Notes under the pieces: model-generated
The model's input: the letters and a program-made list of their open reading frames with translations, nothing else
Database searches by the model: none
Told to the model about the DNA's origin: nothing
Translations under genes and position numbers: made by a program
Assembly: GCA_964571375.1 (NCBI GenBank)
Contig: CAZNBL010000069.1
Coordinates: 1 to 6,077, forward strand
Direction of reading: 5' to 3'
Length of the DNA: 6,077 nucleotides
Origin: JAFTYR01 sp964571375
GTDB lineage: Bacteria > Pseudomonadota > Gammaproteobacteria > Burkholderiales > Burkholderiaceae_F
Shown here: one piece after another, positions 1 through 5,875 of the stretch
How positions within the stretch are numbered: position 1 is the first letter of the stretch
Layout of the letters: the number at the start of each line of letters is the position of its first letter

Positions 1-1343
1 CACCGACTCTTACGTTATCGGCAAATGCGACTGTGTCATAACCCATCTGCAGAGTATTGAACTTGTTAGATACACCTGTTGCGGACATACGACCGCCATC
101 GTAGCGAACCCATGCACCGTTCTGAGCATCTGTATAGCGAAGATCGCCGAGACGCTTACGGACATCATTCATCAGCTGACGGTCAAATGCGAGAGTAGTA
201 GCAGAAGCCATCTTAAGTGTATCGCGAACAACACTGTTTACAGCTCTGGAAATATCATTGCCATTCTTGACAACTTCGCCGGTGTACATACCTTCCTTAA
301 GTGTCAATGTGGCACCGTCTGCACCGGTAACCATATCTTCAAGCTTGGTAATGTCTCCGCCGAACTTATCGTTCAAATCACCGGAACCGGCAACTGTAAG
401 ATTGGCATTTGTATTATGGTTAATCGCAACGGTCTGGCCTTCCTTAGTCACCATGAATGTACCGTTGTTACCGCCTAAGTTTTCAATCGTGGCATCATCA
501 CCGTTAAATACCAGTGTACCGTCAAGATTGAACATACCGCCGGTTGTATTGATATTGCCGTTGACGTTAGCAGTACCGGACTTCAAGTTGAACTTACCGT
601 CATCCATTGCGATGGCATTGACACCAGCCTTGCCAGCAACATTATCTACAGTAATATCAATATTCGGTGCATCAAGAGTAACAGTACCCTGATTTACAGA
701 GACGGCGTTGTTATAACGGAGACCGGAACCAGAGTTATCAATTGTCGAAACAATCTTCAAACTATTCGCTGCTTCAATAACAATTTCCTTGTTGTCTGCA
801 CCTGCATCTGTGGAGATAACATTGGCAATTGCACCGCGCTTGTCGGATTTGATTGTTACATCAGTACCCTTAACATTGATACGACCTGCACTCACGGTCT
901 TAAGAGCATTGCCGTCAGCCTTACTTTCGATAGAAACTGTTTTACCTTGGAGAGTAATCAATCCGCTACCGGACATAACGGCATCGTCTCCAGTACTGAC
1001 GATAGAGAGCGTATCTTCCGCAACCAAACGATGATTCAACGGCTGTCCAGGGTTAGCATAGCTTTCGTATGCGTATACACCTACACCGGTTGCGTTAATA
1101 GAAATATTCTTATAGTGGAGATCAGCATCCGTGCGACCGATTGCTGCACCATTCACGCTACCTGTCTCTTCAATGGTGAGATCGTCATTCAAGTCGGTTT
1201 TATTCAGCTGATCAACATCAGAAACACCGATAAAAGTACCGGAATTATCTACAACTAAAATTACTCCAGCATTAACCCCCCCCCGCTACGAGGGTACCCA
1301 TTGCGCCGGCTACGGCGAGGGCAATCAAAGTTTTCTTATTCAT
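1..1343 (-). CDS. Autotransporter adhesin (type Va), 5' part, frame interrupted at a G9 tract (phase-OFF); C-terminus beyond window
   Basis: This is a surface protein carrying its own outer-membrane beta-barrel. The ATG is at 1343-1341, with an AGGA Shine-Dalgarno 7 nt upstream. Residues 1-22 (MNKKTLIALAVAGAMGTLVA, then G's) form a Sec signal peptide. With nine G at 1284-1276 the reading ends at TAA after codon 23. With eight G the frame stays open to position 2, giving 447 visible residues and an ideal cleavage site VNA|G after residue 25. Residues about 26-385 are a passenger rich in short beta repeats and in Gly, Asn, Thr and Asp (for example TVTLDAPNIDITV, GKFNLKSGT, GGMFNLDGTLVF), typical of a beta-helix. 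From about residue 388, RQLMNDVRKRLGDLR is followed by NGAWVRYDGG (408-417) and FNTLQMGYDTV, the characteristic linker and first strands of the autotransporter beta-domain (PF03797). The rest of the barrel lies outside the window. Seen: frame and motifs. Known: family architecture. Inferred: adhesin role and phase variation. Confidence 0.88.
1276..1284 (-). repeat. G9 homopolymer (C9 on plus strand) within signal-peptide codons: candidate phase-variation switch
   Basis: Nine consecutive G on the coding strand, directly after GC of the Ala20 codon. Nine G gives A-G-G-G-stop. Eight (or eleven) G joins the start codon to the long autotransporter frame. The frame carrying the body of the protein has a TAG only a few codons upstream of the tract, so it has no start of its own that would include a signal peptide. 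Slipped-strand mispairing at such tracts is an established on/off mechanism for surface proteins in other genera. Confidence 0.75.
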
Positions 1344-1350
1344 TTAGACG

Positions 1351-1354
1351 TCCT
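1351..1354 (-). promoter_or_regulatory. Shine-Dalgarno of the autotransporter gene
   Basis: The coding strand reads TAGGACGTCTAAATG. AGGA lies 7 nt before the ATG at 1343 and supports that start. Just upstream, 1367-1380 forms a small GAGAC/GTCTC hairpin with a 4-nt loop in the leader. Confidence 0.6.
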
Positions 1355-1472
1355 ATGTATTTTATTGAGACTTATGTCTCTTCCTTGGATGGGAAGTCAG
1401 CATTGCGCTGAGCCAATTACATTCTCGTACAAAATCCAAAAATACTTCAAGACGCGTAACGCAATTCATTGA

Positions 1473-1500
1473 GTAATGTCCGCAAATCTTTTCACATTAC
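1473..1500. promoter_or_regulatory. Inverted repeat GTAATGT-N14-ACATTAC, possible operator
   Basis: The two 7-bp arms (1473-1479 and 1494-1500) match perfectly, and their centres are 21 bp apart, two helical turns. This spacing suits a dimeric regulator better than an RNA terminator: the loop is long and no U-tract follows. A related ATTACATT occurs near 1417-1424. The site lies about 130-160 bp upstream of the autotransporter start. The binding protein is unknown. Confidence 0.3.
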
Positions 1501-1621
1501 GATCAAAGTAGATAAAAGCCCTGAGTTTTAAAAACAACACTCACTCGCCCTTCTGATAAATAAAAAGAGCCGTTTACACCTCTTCCAAGACCTGTTCAAT
1601 TTACGTCGGCTATCGATCCGA

Positions 1622-1650
1622 TTGACCGGTTCAATTTCCTGCCCGATACA
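1622..1650 (+). promoter_or_regulatory. Possible sigma70 promoter for the DUF2156 gene
   Basis: TTGACC (1622-1627, five of six matches to the -35 consensus) is separated by 17 bp from GATACA (1645-1650, a weak -10 with three matches). It would give a leader of about 80 nt before the ATG at 1737. Spacing and -35 are good but the -10 is poor. Confidence 0.35.
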
Positions 1651-1736
1651 AACCGAATTGTTTCAAATGCCCGTCCGTAGCGTGTAAGCTCGCATCACCA
1701 GCTGAATTACTAAGTAAAAAATAAAAGCGAATAGCC

Positions 1737-2702
1737 ATGTCCGTCGAACTGATCCGCCTTAGCTCAGAAGCCCTGCCCTTATTACAGGTTCATGCATATA
1801 AATTACAAGGCGGCGACTGCAATCTTTCTGTCGCTTCTTTAATCAGCCGCTCAGACGAATACCAAATTTCTTACGCAATGATCGAGGATGAACTCGTTCT
1901 TCGCTGGAAACCGTATGCAGAAACGCCCTTTGCGTGGGTCGTCCCCTGGAGCAGTCCGAAAATCGTCGATATTCTTCGCACACTTGAAAGCGACTGCATG
2001 GAACACTGCGAACCGCTGGTGCTTTACGGCACTTACGGTGCTCTGACACGTAACGTCGAAAGCCTGATGCCCTACCGCAACTTCATGACCGCGTCATCCA
2101 ACGCCTGGTGGGATTACCTCTACAATCGGGAAGCTTTCGTAAAACTTGAAGGACGCAAACTTCACGGCAAGCGCAACTTCGTCAAACGCTTCAGGACAGC
2201 TCATCCGACAGCCGAAATGATTCCGATCACCGAAGAAAACATCCCGCAATGCCGCGCATTCCTGGACCGATGGTATGCCGCACAAGAAGAAATGACTCTG
2301 GGATTGATTCACGAATCCAAAGCCATTCATACTGCCTTCGATCATTGGTCGGACTTCGGACTTGAAGGAGGAATACTGATTCAAGGAGAAGAGGTGTTCG
2401 GATTTACTTACGGCTCAAAAGTACGCGATGACATGTTTGCCGTACATATCGAAAAAGCAGACCGCGCGGTCACCGGTTCCTATCCCGCGCTAGCCGTTGA
2501 GTTTGCCGCCAATCTTCCGGAATCTGTCACGCTCATCAACCGTGAAGAAGACCTCGGTATTGCGGGTATCAGAAAAGCAAAACAGGACTGGTTCCCGACC
2601 GATGTGGTACGGAAAACAATCCTGACGCTTGAAAAAGAAAAGGAATTCGGCTCCAACTGCAAGGTTCGAAAAATTCTTTCCTGCAGGAGCCTTGCGCATT
2701 AA
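1737..2702 (+). CDS. DUF2156-family protein (phosphatidylglycerol lysyltransferase C-terminal-like)
   Basis: A 321-residue soluble protein with no signal peptide or membrane segment. The sequence fits the DUF2156 family (PF09924), which has the double GNAT-like fold of the MprF C-terminal aminoacyl-transferase domain. Landmarks are DYLYNREAFVKLEGRKLHGKRN at about 126-147 (family-typical 'L.G.K.H.KRN'), YGSKVRDDMFAVHIEKADR at 225-243, SYPALAVEFA at 248-257 and NREEDLGIAGIRKAK at 268-282. All are positions conserved across this family. Stand-alone members lack the membrane flippase part of MprF, and their substrate is generally unproven, so lysyl-lipid synthesis should not be assumed. The tail after about residue 297 (KTILTLEKEKEFGSNCKVRK...) looks like an extra C-terminal extension. 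The start has no strong Shine-Dalgarno; AAAAGCGA lies about 6-13 nt upstream. It is convergent with the next gene, and their stops overlap. Confidence 0.85.
   Translation: MSVELIRLSSEALPLLQVHAYKLQGGDCNLSVASLISRSDEYQISYAMIEDELVLRWKPYAETPFAWVVPWSSPKIVDILRTLESDCMEHCEPLVLYGTYGALTRNVESLMPYRNFMTASSNAWWDYLYNREAFVKLEGRKLHGKRNFVKRFRTAHPTAEMIPITEENIPQCRAFLDRWYAAQEEMTLGLIHESKAIHTAFDHWSDFGLEGGILIQGEEVFGFTYGSKVRDDMFAVHIEKADRAVTGSYPALAVEFAANLPESVTLINREEDLGIAGIRKAKQDWFPTDVVRKTILTLEKEKEFGSNCKVRKILSCRSLAH
2631..2691 (-). terminator. Possible terminator of the minus-strand gene, embedded in the DUF2156 3' end
   Basis: GGCTCC (2649-2654) pairs with GGAGCC (2686-2691). Inside that, TGCA pairs with TGCA (2658-2661/2682-2685) and GG with CC (2663-2664/2680-2681), with bulges of three and one bases. 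Read on the minus strand the hairpin is followed by GAATTCCTTTTCTTTTTC, a pyrimidine/U-rich stretch. The plus-strand side has no U-run. The bulges and interrupted U-tract make this tentative. Confidence 0.3.
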
Positions 2703-3235
2703 ATAAGATCGGGCGTATAGCTTTCGAGAATCGCGGCGATACCGGCAAGATCCCGATCAAATACCATTCGCAACGGAATTTCTGCTGTAGCCGTCGGAAC
2801 ACGGGGCTTCTCTACTTTTACGCCGAGGGAAGTCACGGTTTCCCAAAGCGGGCCGACCTCGCTGTAGACGAGAACATCGCGAAGCGATTCTTTACGCTCG
2901 TTGATCAGCGTACCGAAACAGCTGTTGAAGCCGTCGCCCGGCATCCCCTTAAGCAGCATCGGAACCAGATACTTGGTCTCGGACACGCAGGTCATGCCGA
3001 GATGCTGAATGGAGTTATGCCAGGTTTCTTCGTTTCCGCTCCATTCGCAGACACAGTCCGGACCTTCTTCCAGAAAGGCTTCGGCCAAAGATGCCATCGA
3101 GGCAAAATCCTCTGCTCTCGGTCGGTCCCAGGCGTGAGCCCAAACAACTTCCAGCGCAAAGTCCACCTTATTTAAGATGCGGAGCACCCAAAGGTCATCT
3201 TCGGTTTTATGCAGAGTGAAATAATCTTTAAACAC
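2699..3235 (-). CDS. Hypothetical protein, 178 aa, family not recognised
   Basis: The GTG start at 3235 is supported by an AAGGAAGGA Shine-Dalgarno 5 nt upstream; no in-frame ATG gives a better start. The stop is TAA at 2701-2699. The product is an acidic soluble protein with no signal peptide or membrane helix. Visible features are a Trp-rich N-terminal part (DDLWVLRILNKVDFALEVVWAH), an acidic helix AEAFLEEGPDCVCEW (about 52-66), four cysteines, and a C-terminal half ending in FDRDLAGIAAILESYTPDLI. I do not recognise a domain. It lies 76 nt downstream of the leuE-like gene in the same orientation, but a perfect TATAAT precedes it, so it may be transcribed from its own promoter as well as by read-through. 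It is convergent with DUF2156 and shares a TTAA with its stop. Codon use resembles the neighbours, so it is probably a real gene. Confidence 0.75.
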   Translation of the reverse strand: MFKDYFTLHKTEDDLWVLRILNKVDFALEVVWAHAWDRPRAEDFASMASLAEAFLEEGPDCVCEWSGNEETWHNSIQHLGMTCVSETKYLVPMLLKGMPGDGFNSCFGTLINERKESLRDVLVYSEVGPLWETVTSLGVKVEKPRVPTATAEIPLRMVFDRDLAGIAAILESYTPDLI

Positions 3236-3264
3236 GGCAGTCCTTCCTTGTGAATCTTCGAAAA

Positions 3265-3270
3265 ATTATA
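3265..3270 (-). promoter_or_regulatory. Consensus -10 box (TATAAT) upstream of the 178-aa gene
   Basis: The minus strand reads CACCTATATAATTTTTCG. TATAAT lies 29 nt before the GTG start, so a start of transcription near 3258 would leave a short leader containing the Shine-Dalgarno. The -35 region at 16-17 bp spacing (GGTTCA or TGGTTC) is weak. It lies in the 76-bp gap after the leuE-like gene. Confidence 0.45.
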
Positions 3271-3311
3271 TAGGTGCGGGCAACATTGAACCATGCCCCG
3301 TATACGCCTTA

Positions 3312-3998
3312 TCAATCGAAGAAGAGCTTGTAGGCAAAGAAAATGAAGATAAACGCAACCAAAGTATTGCCGACTCTGCCCCAAACGGCGTTCTGACCGA
3401 AGAATTTCAGCAGAAGACCGCCGATTCGAGTAAGAAGTGTGAGATAACACACGCTCCAGAACTGAAGAATCAATGCGAGAACCAGGAATGCCAAGCCAGG
3501 GTGTCCCTTCGAAGCGTCGATAAAGGGCAGCATGAAAGAGAACATGAAGAGAATAGCTTTCGGGTTGGAAAGGCTCAGAGTCAGAGCCGTACGGAATGAC
3601 TGCATTCTGGTCACAACCCTGTTCTTTTCAGCAGTTTTCTTCTTTGAAGCATCTTTTTTTACCTCTAATTCATGTGCTCCGGCTTTCTCCAGCAGAAAAC
3701 GCCAGGTTCCCCAAAGAACCATCACTGCCAGATAGGAAAGATAAGCAGCACCGCCGCATTTAACGACCTTGAAAATCGCAGGATTGGCCTGCAGCATCGC
3801 TGCAACGCCGAGGTAAGTTGCCAGAAGCAAAATACTGTCGCCGAGGTAAACACCGTAAGCGGCGGACATACCGACCTTCGCTCCGTTGCTCACGCTTGTT
3901 TTCAGCACATAGAGACTGTTCGGGCCCGGACAGAGGATGACAAAAAATGCACCGAGGATAAAGGTAGGCGCATCGATAACACCGATAGATTCAAACAT
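3312..3998 (-). CDS. leuE: LysE/RhtB-family amino-acid exporter, LeuE-like
   Basis: Inner-membrane exporter of 228 residues, close to the family's usual 205-215 plus a short insert. The family motif CPGPNSLYVLK is at 23-33, in the first membrane segment. TM segments are visible at about 10-31, 45-70, 80-104, 140-160, 166-190 and 207-227. SLSNPKAILFMFSF (142-155) is the second conserved LysE-family motif. The N-terminus (F-x-x-GV-x-x-x-TF-x-x-GA-x-x-x-x-L-PGPN) and 'YGVYLGDSILL' resemble E. coli LeuE, an exporter of leucine and related amino acids, more than RhtB, RhtC or ArgO. A Lys-rich cytoplasmic insert (about 105-128, EVKKDASKKKTAEKNR) is longer than in LeuE and contains a run of seven A in the coding strand. 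The start ATG has only a purine-rich GAAAGAA upstream. The gene is divergent from the Sel1 gene. Substrate assignment is by resemblance only. Confidence 0.75.
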   Translation of the reverse strand: MFESIGVIDAPTFILGAFFVILCPGPNSLYVLKTSVSNGAKVGMSAAYGVYLGDSILLLATYLGVAAMLQANPAIFKVVKCGGAAYLSYLAVMVLWGTWRFLLEKAGAHELEVKKDASKKKTAEKNRVVTRMQSFRTALTLSLSNPKAILFMFSFMLPFIDASKGHPGLAFLVLALILQFWSVCYLTLLTRIGGLLLKFFGQNAVWGRVGNTLVAFIFIFFAYKLFFD

Positions 3999-4026
3999 GA
4001 TTCTTTCTTTAAGGATTACGGTGCAG

Positions 4027-4032
4027 ATTGTA
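4027..4032 (-). promoter_or_regulatory. Possible -10 (TACAAT) of the leuE-like gene
   Basis: TACAAT on the minus strand matches the -10 consensus at five of six positions and lies 28 nt before the ATG at 3998. No good -35 is visible at 16-18 bp. Confidence 0.3.
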
Positions 4033-4106
4033 GTTTTTTTGATATCGATTTTCGCCTTTAACGGTGAAAAACCGCTGTGCCTGAGGGATTCCGAGAAAGA
4101 AATTGC

Positions 4107-4136
4107 TTGTTATGCAGCGTCTTTTGCCAGAATAAT
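4107..4136 (+). promoter_or_regulatory. Possible promoter of the Sel1-repeat gene
   Basis: TTGTTA (4107-4112), an 18-bp spacer and AATAAT (4131-4136). The match is fair, but transcription would begin almost on the Shine-Dalgarno (4145-4150), leaving a very short leader. That makes the call uncertain. Confidence 0.25.
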
Positions 4137-4144
4137 AGGGATAC

Positions 4145-4150
4145 GGAGGT
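4145..4150 (+). promoter_or_regulatory. Strong Shine-Dalgarno GGAGGT that fixes the Sel1 gene start
   Basis: GGAGGT is 5 nt before the ATG at 4156 and 8 nt before a second in-frame ATG at 4159. It rules out the longer open frame beginning at 3937, which would add 73 residues overlapping the divergent gene and bury the signal peptide. Either of the two adjacent ATGs may be used. Confidence 0.75.
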
Positions 4151-4155
4151 TTTTA

Positions 4156-5559
4156 ATGATGCGCTTCACCCTTGGTGCAACAGCGATTGCACTTATTTCT
4201 GCTTTATCTCTCTCGGCTGTTTCTGCTTCGAATGTTCCGACAGCAACACCGGAACCGATTGTTGCGACAACCGCAACCGAAACCGAAAAAAATAATCATC
4301 AGACTTCATCCGAAGACGTTTCGGGTGCAGAAGACAAAGCTGAGTATCCGAGCGGCGTGAACTGGCAGATTACACAACTGATGGTTGCCGGCTTCAAATA
4401 TTTGGACGGAGACGGCGTCGAAGCCGATCCTAAAGTCGCGGCAGAATGCTTTAAAGAGGCTGCAGAACTCGGCAGTCCTCAAGCTAAGTTCTACTTAGCC
4501 ACCCTCTACCGCCACGGAGAAGGTGTTGAAAAAGATCCTGAAAAATCTTTTGCTCTGGTGCGTGAAGCCGCAGACGGCGGTTATTCCCCGGCCTTAGTCA
4601 TACTTGCCGATGCTTATATGCACGGCATTGACTGCGAGAAAAATCTCGATGAAGCTAAGAAATGGCTTCAAAAAGCTTCCGAATCCGGCCATGTCATGGG
4701 CAGCGTCAAGTTACTCGAGTTTTTAATCGAAACCGGTGCTCCGGAAGAAGAAAAACAGGCAGCCTCATCCCTTGTTGAAAAGTTGAAGGCAGAATCTTCA
4801 GCTCAGGCGCTCTACACGGTAAGTTACGCCTATGCCAACGGCCAGCAGTTACCCGCAGATGAAGCAAAGGCCGCCGAGTGGGCAAAGGTCGCAGAAATCA
4901 AGGGCGAACCCAATGCCGCCTTCTGGCTTGCCGAATACCATTGGAAGCGCAAGAACTACTACCAATCCCTCTCCTACTACAAGAAAGCAGCGAGAGGCGG
5001 ACTGCCTGAAGCCGCTCTTGCCGCAGCCCGTATTTATCGCACCGGCATCGAGGACATCCCTTCTAACGTAAAGGTTGCTCTCAAATTCTTCGAAAAAGCT
5101 CCGGACTTCGTTACAGCAGAAGAAGCACTCTTTGTTCTGACGGTCTATGCAACCGGTCCAGCAGAATTACAAAACCGCAAAAATGCAGAGCGCTGGAGCG
5201 AGATTTACACAAATCTTGCAACTGAAAAAGAACTGCTTCAAAACGCCGATAAATTCTGGAGCGGCGACAAAGTCCGCCGCAACTACGATCTCGGCGGCGC
5301 CTTTATGCTTGCCGCATTAAAACGCGGAAGCAAAGAAGCGGTTTGTCCCTACGCCTTGATGATCGCCACTCCGAATTGGGAAAAGAGAGACTTCATTTCT
5401 GCCTACGTTTTGCTCGATCAATGTTCGCTCGACCATCCGAATCAAAAGAAATGGACGGAAGCCTTGAATAAGCTTGAGTCTCACTTAACTGCCGAAGAGT
5501 TAAAACGTGCGCAGGCACTTCCCGCAAATGAGGTCTTTAAGCATCTGCTTAAGCCGTAA
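4156..5559 (+). CDS. Exported Sel1-repeat (TPR-like) protein
   Basis: A 467-residue protein from ATG 4156. Residues 1-25 (MMRFTLGATAIALISALSLSAVSA) are a Sec signal peptide with a likely cut AVSA|SN; no lipobox cysteine is present, so the product is periplasmic or secreted. Residues 27-65 are a low-complexity Pro/Thr/Glu linker. Sel1-like repeats follow: about 73-108 (GFKYLDGDGVEADPKVAAECF), 109-144 (LYRHGEGVEKDPEKSFALV) and 145-180 (AYMHGIDCEKNLDEAKKWL). Further degenerate copies lie at about 216-250, 254-288 and 289-316. The C-terminal part ends with an 'AYVLLD...LT.EEL.RAQ' helical segment common at the end of Sel1 proteins. Such solenoids bind protein partners; specific function is unknown. 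No terminator is evident right after the stop. A 40-bp stretch of this gene (5435-5474) recurs at the right end of the window. Confidence 0.88.
   Translation: MMRFTLGATAIALISALSLSAVSASNVPTATPEPIVATTATETEKNNHQTSSEDVSGAEDKAEYPSGVNWQITQLMVAGFKYLDGDGVEADPKVAAECFKEAAELGSPQAKFYLATLYRHGEGVEKDPEKSFALVREAADGGYSPALVILADAYMHGIDCEKNLDEAKKWLQKASESGHVMGSVKLLEFLIETGAPEEEKQAASSLVEKLKAESSAQALYTVSYAYANGQQLPADEAKAAEWAKVAEIKGEPNAAFWLAEYHWKRKNYYQSLSYYKKAARGGLPEAALAAARIYRTGIEDIPSNVKVALKFFEKAPDFVTAEEALFVLTVYATGPAELQNRKNAERWSEIYTNLATEKELLQNADKFWSGDKVRRNYDLGGAFMLAALKRGSKEAVCPYALMIATPNWEKRDFISAYVLLDQCSLDHPNQKKWTEALNKLESHLTAEELKRAQALPANEVFKHLLKP
5435..5474 (+). repeat. 40-bp exact direct repeat, copy 1 (inside the Sel1 gene)
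   Basis: Identical to 6038-6077, offset 603 bp. Here it encodes PNQKKWTEALNKL in frame in the Sel1 protein, so this is the original context. The identity stops on the left at 5434/6037 and is limited on the right by the window edge. Confidence 0.95.
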
Positions 5560-5602
5560 AACGCATAAATTATCTTCTGTAAATGATTATGGATTTTTAT
5601 TA

Positions 5603-5710
5603 ATGAAACCGTTCTCATTTAATCGGGAGAAACAGAATGGTTGGTCAGGCGTTTTAGTCGGTGTACTTTTCGGCGCATTCGTCGTACCCGAAACCATCGA
5701 AAAAATCTAG
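5603..5710 (+). CDS. Possible 35-aa small membrane peptide
   Basis: ATG at 5603, stop TAG at 5708. The predicted peptide MKPFSFNREKQNGWSGVLVG... has a basic N-terminus and a hydrophobic, glycine-spaced stretch (about residues 14-29, GWSGVLVGVLFGAFVVP), followed by ETIEKI. This is the layout of a single-span membrane microprotein. A GGA 9 nt upstream is a weak ribosome-binding site. It lies 43 nt after the Sel1 gene and 47 nt before the tRNA. It could be a chance frame; no family is recognised. Confidence 0.3.
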   Translation: MKPFSFNREKQNGWSGVLVGVLFGAFVVPETIEKI

Positions 5711-5745
5711 TCAAATAATTTGCAAACGGGGTTAAAGAAGCGCAT

Positions 5746-5751
5746 CATAAT
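5746..5751 (+). promoter_or_regulatory. Possible -10 (CATAAT) of the tRNA-Ala gene
   Basis: CATAAT matches the -10 consensus at five of six positions and ends 6 nt before the first tRNA base, so the transcript would start close to the mature 5' end. The nearest -35-like TTGCAA (5720-5725) is 20 bp away, which is too far to be convincing. Confidence 0.3.
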
Positions 5752-5757
5752 TTCCAC

Positions 5758-5833
5758 GGGCTCGTAGCTCAGTTGGGAGAGCGCAGCGTTCGCAATGCTG
5801 AGGTCGAGGGTTCGATCCCCTTCGAGTCCACCA
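5758..5833 (+). tRNA. tRNA-Ala (anticodon CGC), CCA encoded
   Basis: The cloverleaf folds completely in 76 nt. The acceptor stem is GGGCTCG/CGAGTCC, with the G3:U70 wobble pair that is the alanine identity element. The D stem is GCTC/GAGC and the anticodon stem CAGCG/TGCTG. The anticodon loop TTCGCAA gives anticodon CGC, reading GCG. The T stem is GAGGG/CCCTT around TTCGATC. The discriminator is A and the CCA (5831-5833) is in the DNA. It reads GCG alone and would add to the usual GGC and UGC isoacceptors. Confidence 0.95.
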
Positions 5834-5841
5834 AATAAATC

Positions 5842-5872
5842 AATGCCTTGTAGGTTTTGCAAGGCATTTTTA
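5842..5872 (+). terminator. Rho-independent terminator after tRNA-Ala
   Basis: A perfect 9-bp stem AATGCCTTG (5842-5850) / CAAGGCATT (5860-5868) with a 9-nt loop, followed by a run of T (5867-5871). It begins 9 nt after the tRNA CCA. On the minus strand the same hairpin follows the stop of the Fic-like gene and is trailed by ATTGATTTATT, so it may serve both genes. Confidence 0.88.
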
Positions 5873-5875
5873 TAG

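Larger units (their letters stand above)
1344..1736. other. Divergent intergenic region, 393 bp
   Basis: No convincing coding sequence is seen between the divergent autotransporter and DUF2156 genes. It holds the autotransporter leader (small hairpin 1367-1380), a 7-bp dyad (1473-1500), a sigma70-like promoter reading rightward (1622-1650) and a 9-bp direct repeat GTTCAATTT at 1594-1602 and 1629-1637. No clear promoter for the autotransporter could be fixed by eye. A TGTAAT on the minus strand near 1416-1421 is a possible -10, but it lacks a good -35. Confidence 0.6.

Noticed and set aside
258..1258. Plus-strand open frames at 258-692, 789-1034 and 947-1258
   Set aside because: They are antisense to the autotransporter, which has a continuous domain-bearing frame on the minus strand; their translations are low-complexity Pro/Ser/Val or show no family features and no ribosome-binding site.
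1276..1284. Reading the autotransporter as a decayed pseudogene
   Set aside because: The only lesion is a one-base change in a homopolymer; everything downstream is intact, and restoring the frame yields a proper cleavage site. A sequencing error remains possible, but simple decay fits less well.
3299..3306. CGTATACG palindrome after the leuE stop
   Set aside because: Eight bases with no loop or U-tract; too short to call a terminator or operator.
3172..3450. Minus-strand frame at 3172-3450 spanning the leuE end and the 178-aa gene start
   Set aside because: It overlaps two better-supported genes in another frame and has no recognisable domain or ribosome-binding site.
4062..4074. CGGT-GAAAA-ACCG hairpin between leuE and the Sel1 gene
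   Set aside because: Only 4 bp of stem and no U-run; likely chance.
3937..4155. Upstream extension of the Sel1 gene to an ATG at 3937
   Set aside because: It would overlap the divergent leuE-like gene and bury a good signal peptide; GGAGGT at 4145-4150 points to the ATG at 4156 (or 4159).
5607..5642. 9-bp stem (one G-U pair) with an 18-nt loop
   Set aside because: No U-tract and a large loop, so not a terminator; no riboswitch pattern recognised. Mentioned only with the small open frame.
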